Assembly (NCBI GenBank): GCA_002377695.1
Contig: DFQH01000004.1
Coordinates: 186,001 to 250,000 of the forward strand
Length of the DNA: 64,000 nucleotides
Origin: Citromicrobium sp. UBA3494
GTDB lineage: Bacteria > Pseudomonadota > Alphaproteobacteria > Sphingomonadales > Sphingomonadaceae
Direction of reading: 5' to 3'
Below the pieces are notes generated by a model that searched no databases, was not told where the DNA came from, and saw nothing but the letters and a program-made list of their open reading frames with translations. This document shows, piece by piece, positions 63,899 to 64,000 of this stretch. Each line of letters begins with the position of its first letter. Within the stretch, counting starts at the first letter, position 1. The translations under genes and the position numbers were made by a program.

Positions 63899-64000
63899 TA
63901 CGCCTTCACTCCCGCTCCGCGCGCGGGCTCCGCCTCGGGGTCGAGCGGCCAGCGCGGGCGTGCCTTGTAGTCCAGCGGATCGCTCTGGCCCAGCCGTTCG
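63898..64000 (-). CDS. tsaD: tRNA threonylcarbamoyladenosine synthase TsaD, C-terminal end (5' part outside window)
   Basis: Thirty-odd codons end in a TAA shared with the gpsA ATG (TAATG). The tail RPRWPLDPEAEPARGAGVKA is typical of alphaproteobacterial TsaD C termini, and tsaD-gpsA is a common order in this class. Only the last residues are visible, so the call rests on the tail and the position. Confidence 0.65.
   Translation of the reverse strand, partial: ERLGQSDPLDYKARPRWPLDPEAEPARGAGVKA

Overview
The window is high-GC chromosomal DNA from an alphaproteobacterium, most likely Sphingomonadales and probably Erythrobacteraceae. The pointers are an NDUFA12-type complex I subunit, a DUF2155 lipoprotein, a bphO-bphP bacteriophytochrome pair, several TonB-dependent receptors including a large Oar-like one, an otsB-GH15-otsA trehalose operon, and small conserved proteins typical of the group. 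The family assignment rests on recognised gene types and orders, not on a database search. Genes are dense, many are joined by 1-4 base stop/start overlaps, and no transposase, integrase, CRISPR array or rRNA gene was seen. The two edge genes, flhA and tsaD, are cut by the window.

Layout. 1-5.8 kb: end of a flagellar operon (flhA, fliA), then trehalose synthesis and a GH15 glycosidase. 5.8-9 kb: queuosine-precursor transporter, CNT nucleoside transporter, 2OG-Fe(II) oxygenase. 9.2-13.3 kb: 1077-residue Oar-like TonB-dependent receptor and a TonB-type energiser. 13.3-16.4 kb: hybrid bacteriophytochrome with its heme oxygenase. 16.5-25.1 kb: PHA-system protein, XpaC/TelA pair, DUF389 membrane protein, fatty acyl-AMP ligase, RecX, DUF192, NDUFA12, DUF2155, Aat, followed by tRNA-Trp.

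25.7-38.3 kb is the most interesting stretch. An XRE-cupin regulator is divergent from two co-oriented operons. Operon 1 holds a serine hydrolase with a membrane tail, an enolase-superfamily dipeptide epimerase or N-acetyl-D-Glu racemase (DgcA-like), and a POT peptide transporter. Operon 2 holds a TonB-dependent receptor, a DUF1611 protein (DgcN-like), a YkvI-like transporter, a second serine hydrolase and an M19 dipeptidase lipoprotein. Both operons begin with the same promoter layout: TTGACA, 11 bases, then an AGGA...TCCT palindrome over the predicted -10. I read this as one regulon for taking up and breaking down peptides that contain D-amino acids, especially D-glutamate, probably from peptidoglycan. 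It lies between tRNA-Trp and secE-nusG, genes that are often close together in alphaproteobacteria, so it may be an insertion.

38.7-44.5 kb: glyoxalase, a 49-residue protein, AgcS symporter, secE, nusG, a 68-residue CxxC protein, CPBP protease, rplK, rplA. 44.6-54.2 kb: DUF2339 giant membrane protein, acetyltransferase/deacetylase pair, CinA-like protein, flavin monooxygenase, a third TonB-dependent receptor, DUF421 protein. 54.3-57.4 kb: fumarylacetoacetate hydrolase, maleylacetoacetate isomerase and a glutaryl-CoA-type dehydrogenase (aromatic and lysine-type catabolism). 57.5-64 kb: stand-alone receiver, HhH membrane protein, a VWA lipoprotein/OmpA/micro-protein cluster, a polysaccharide flippase, gpsA and the end of tsaD.
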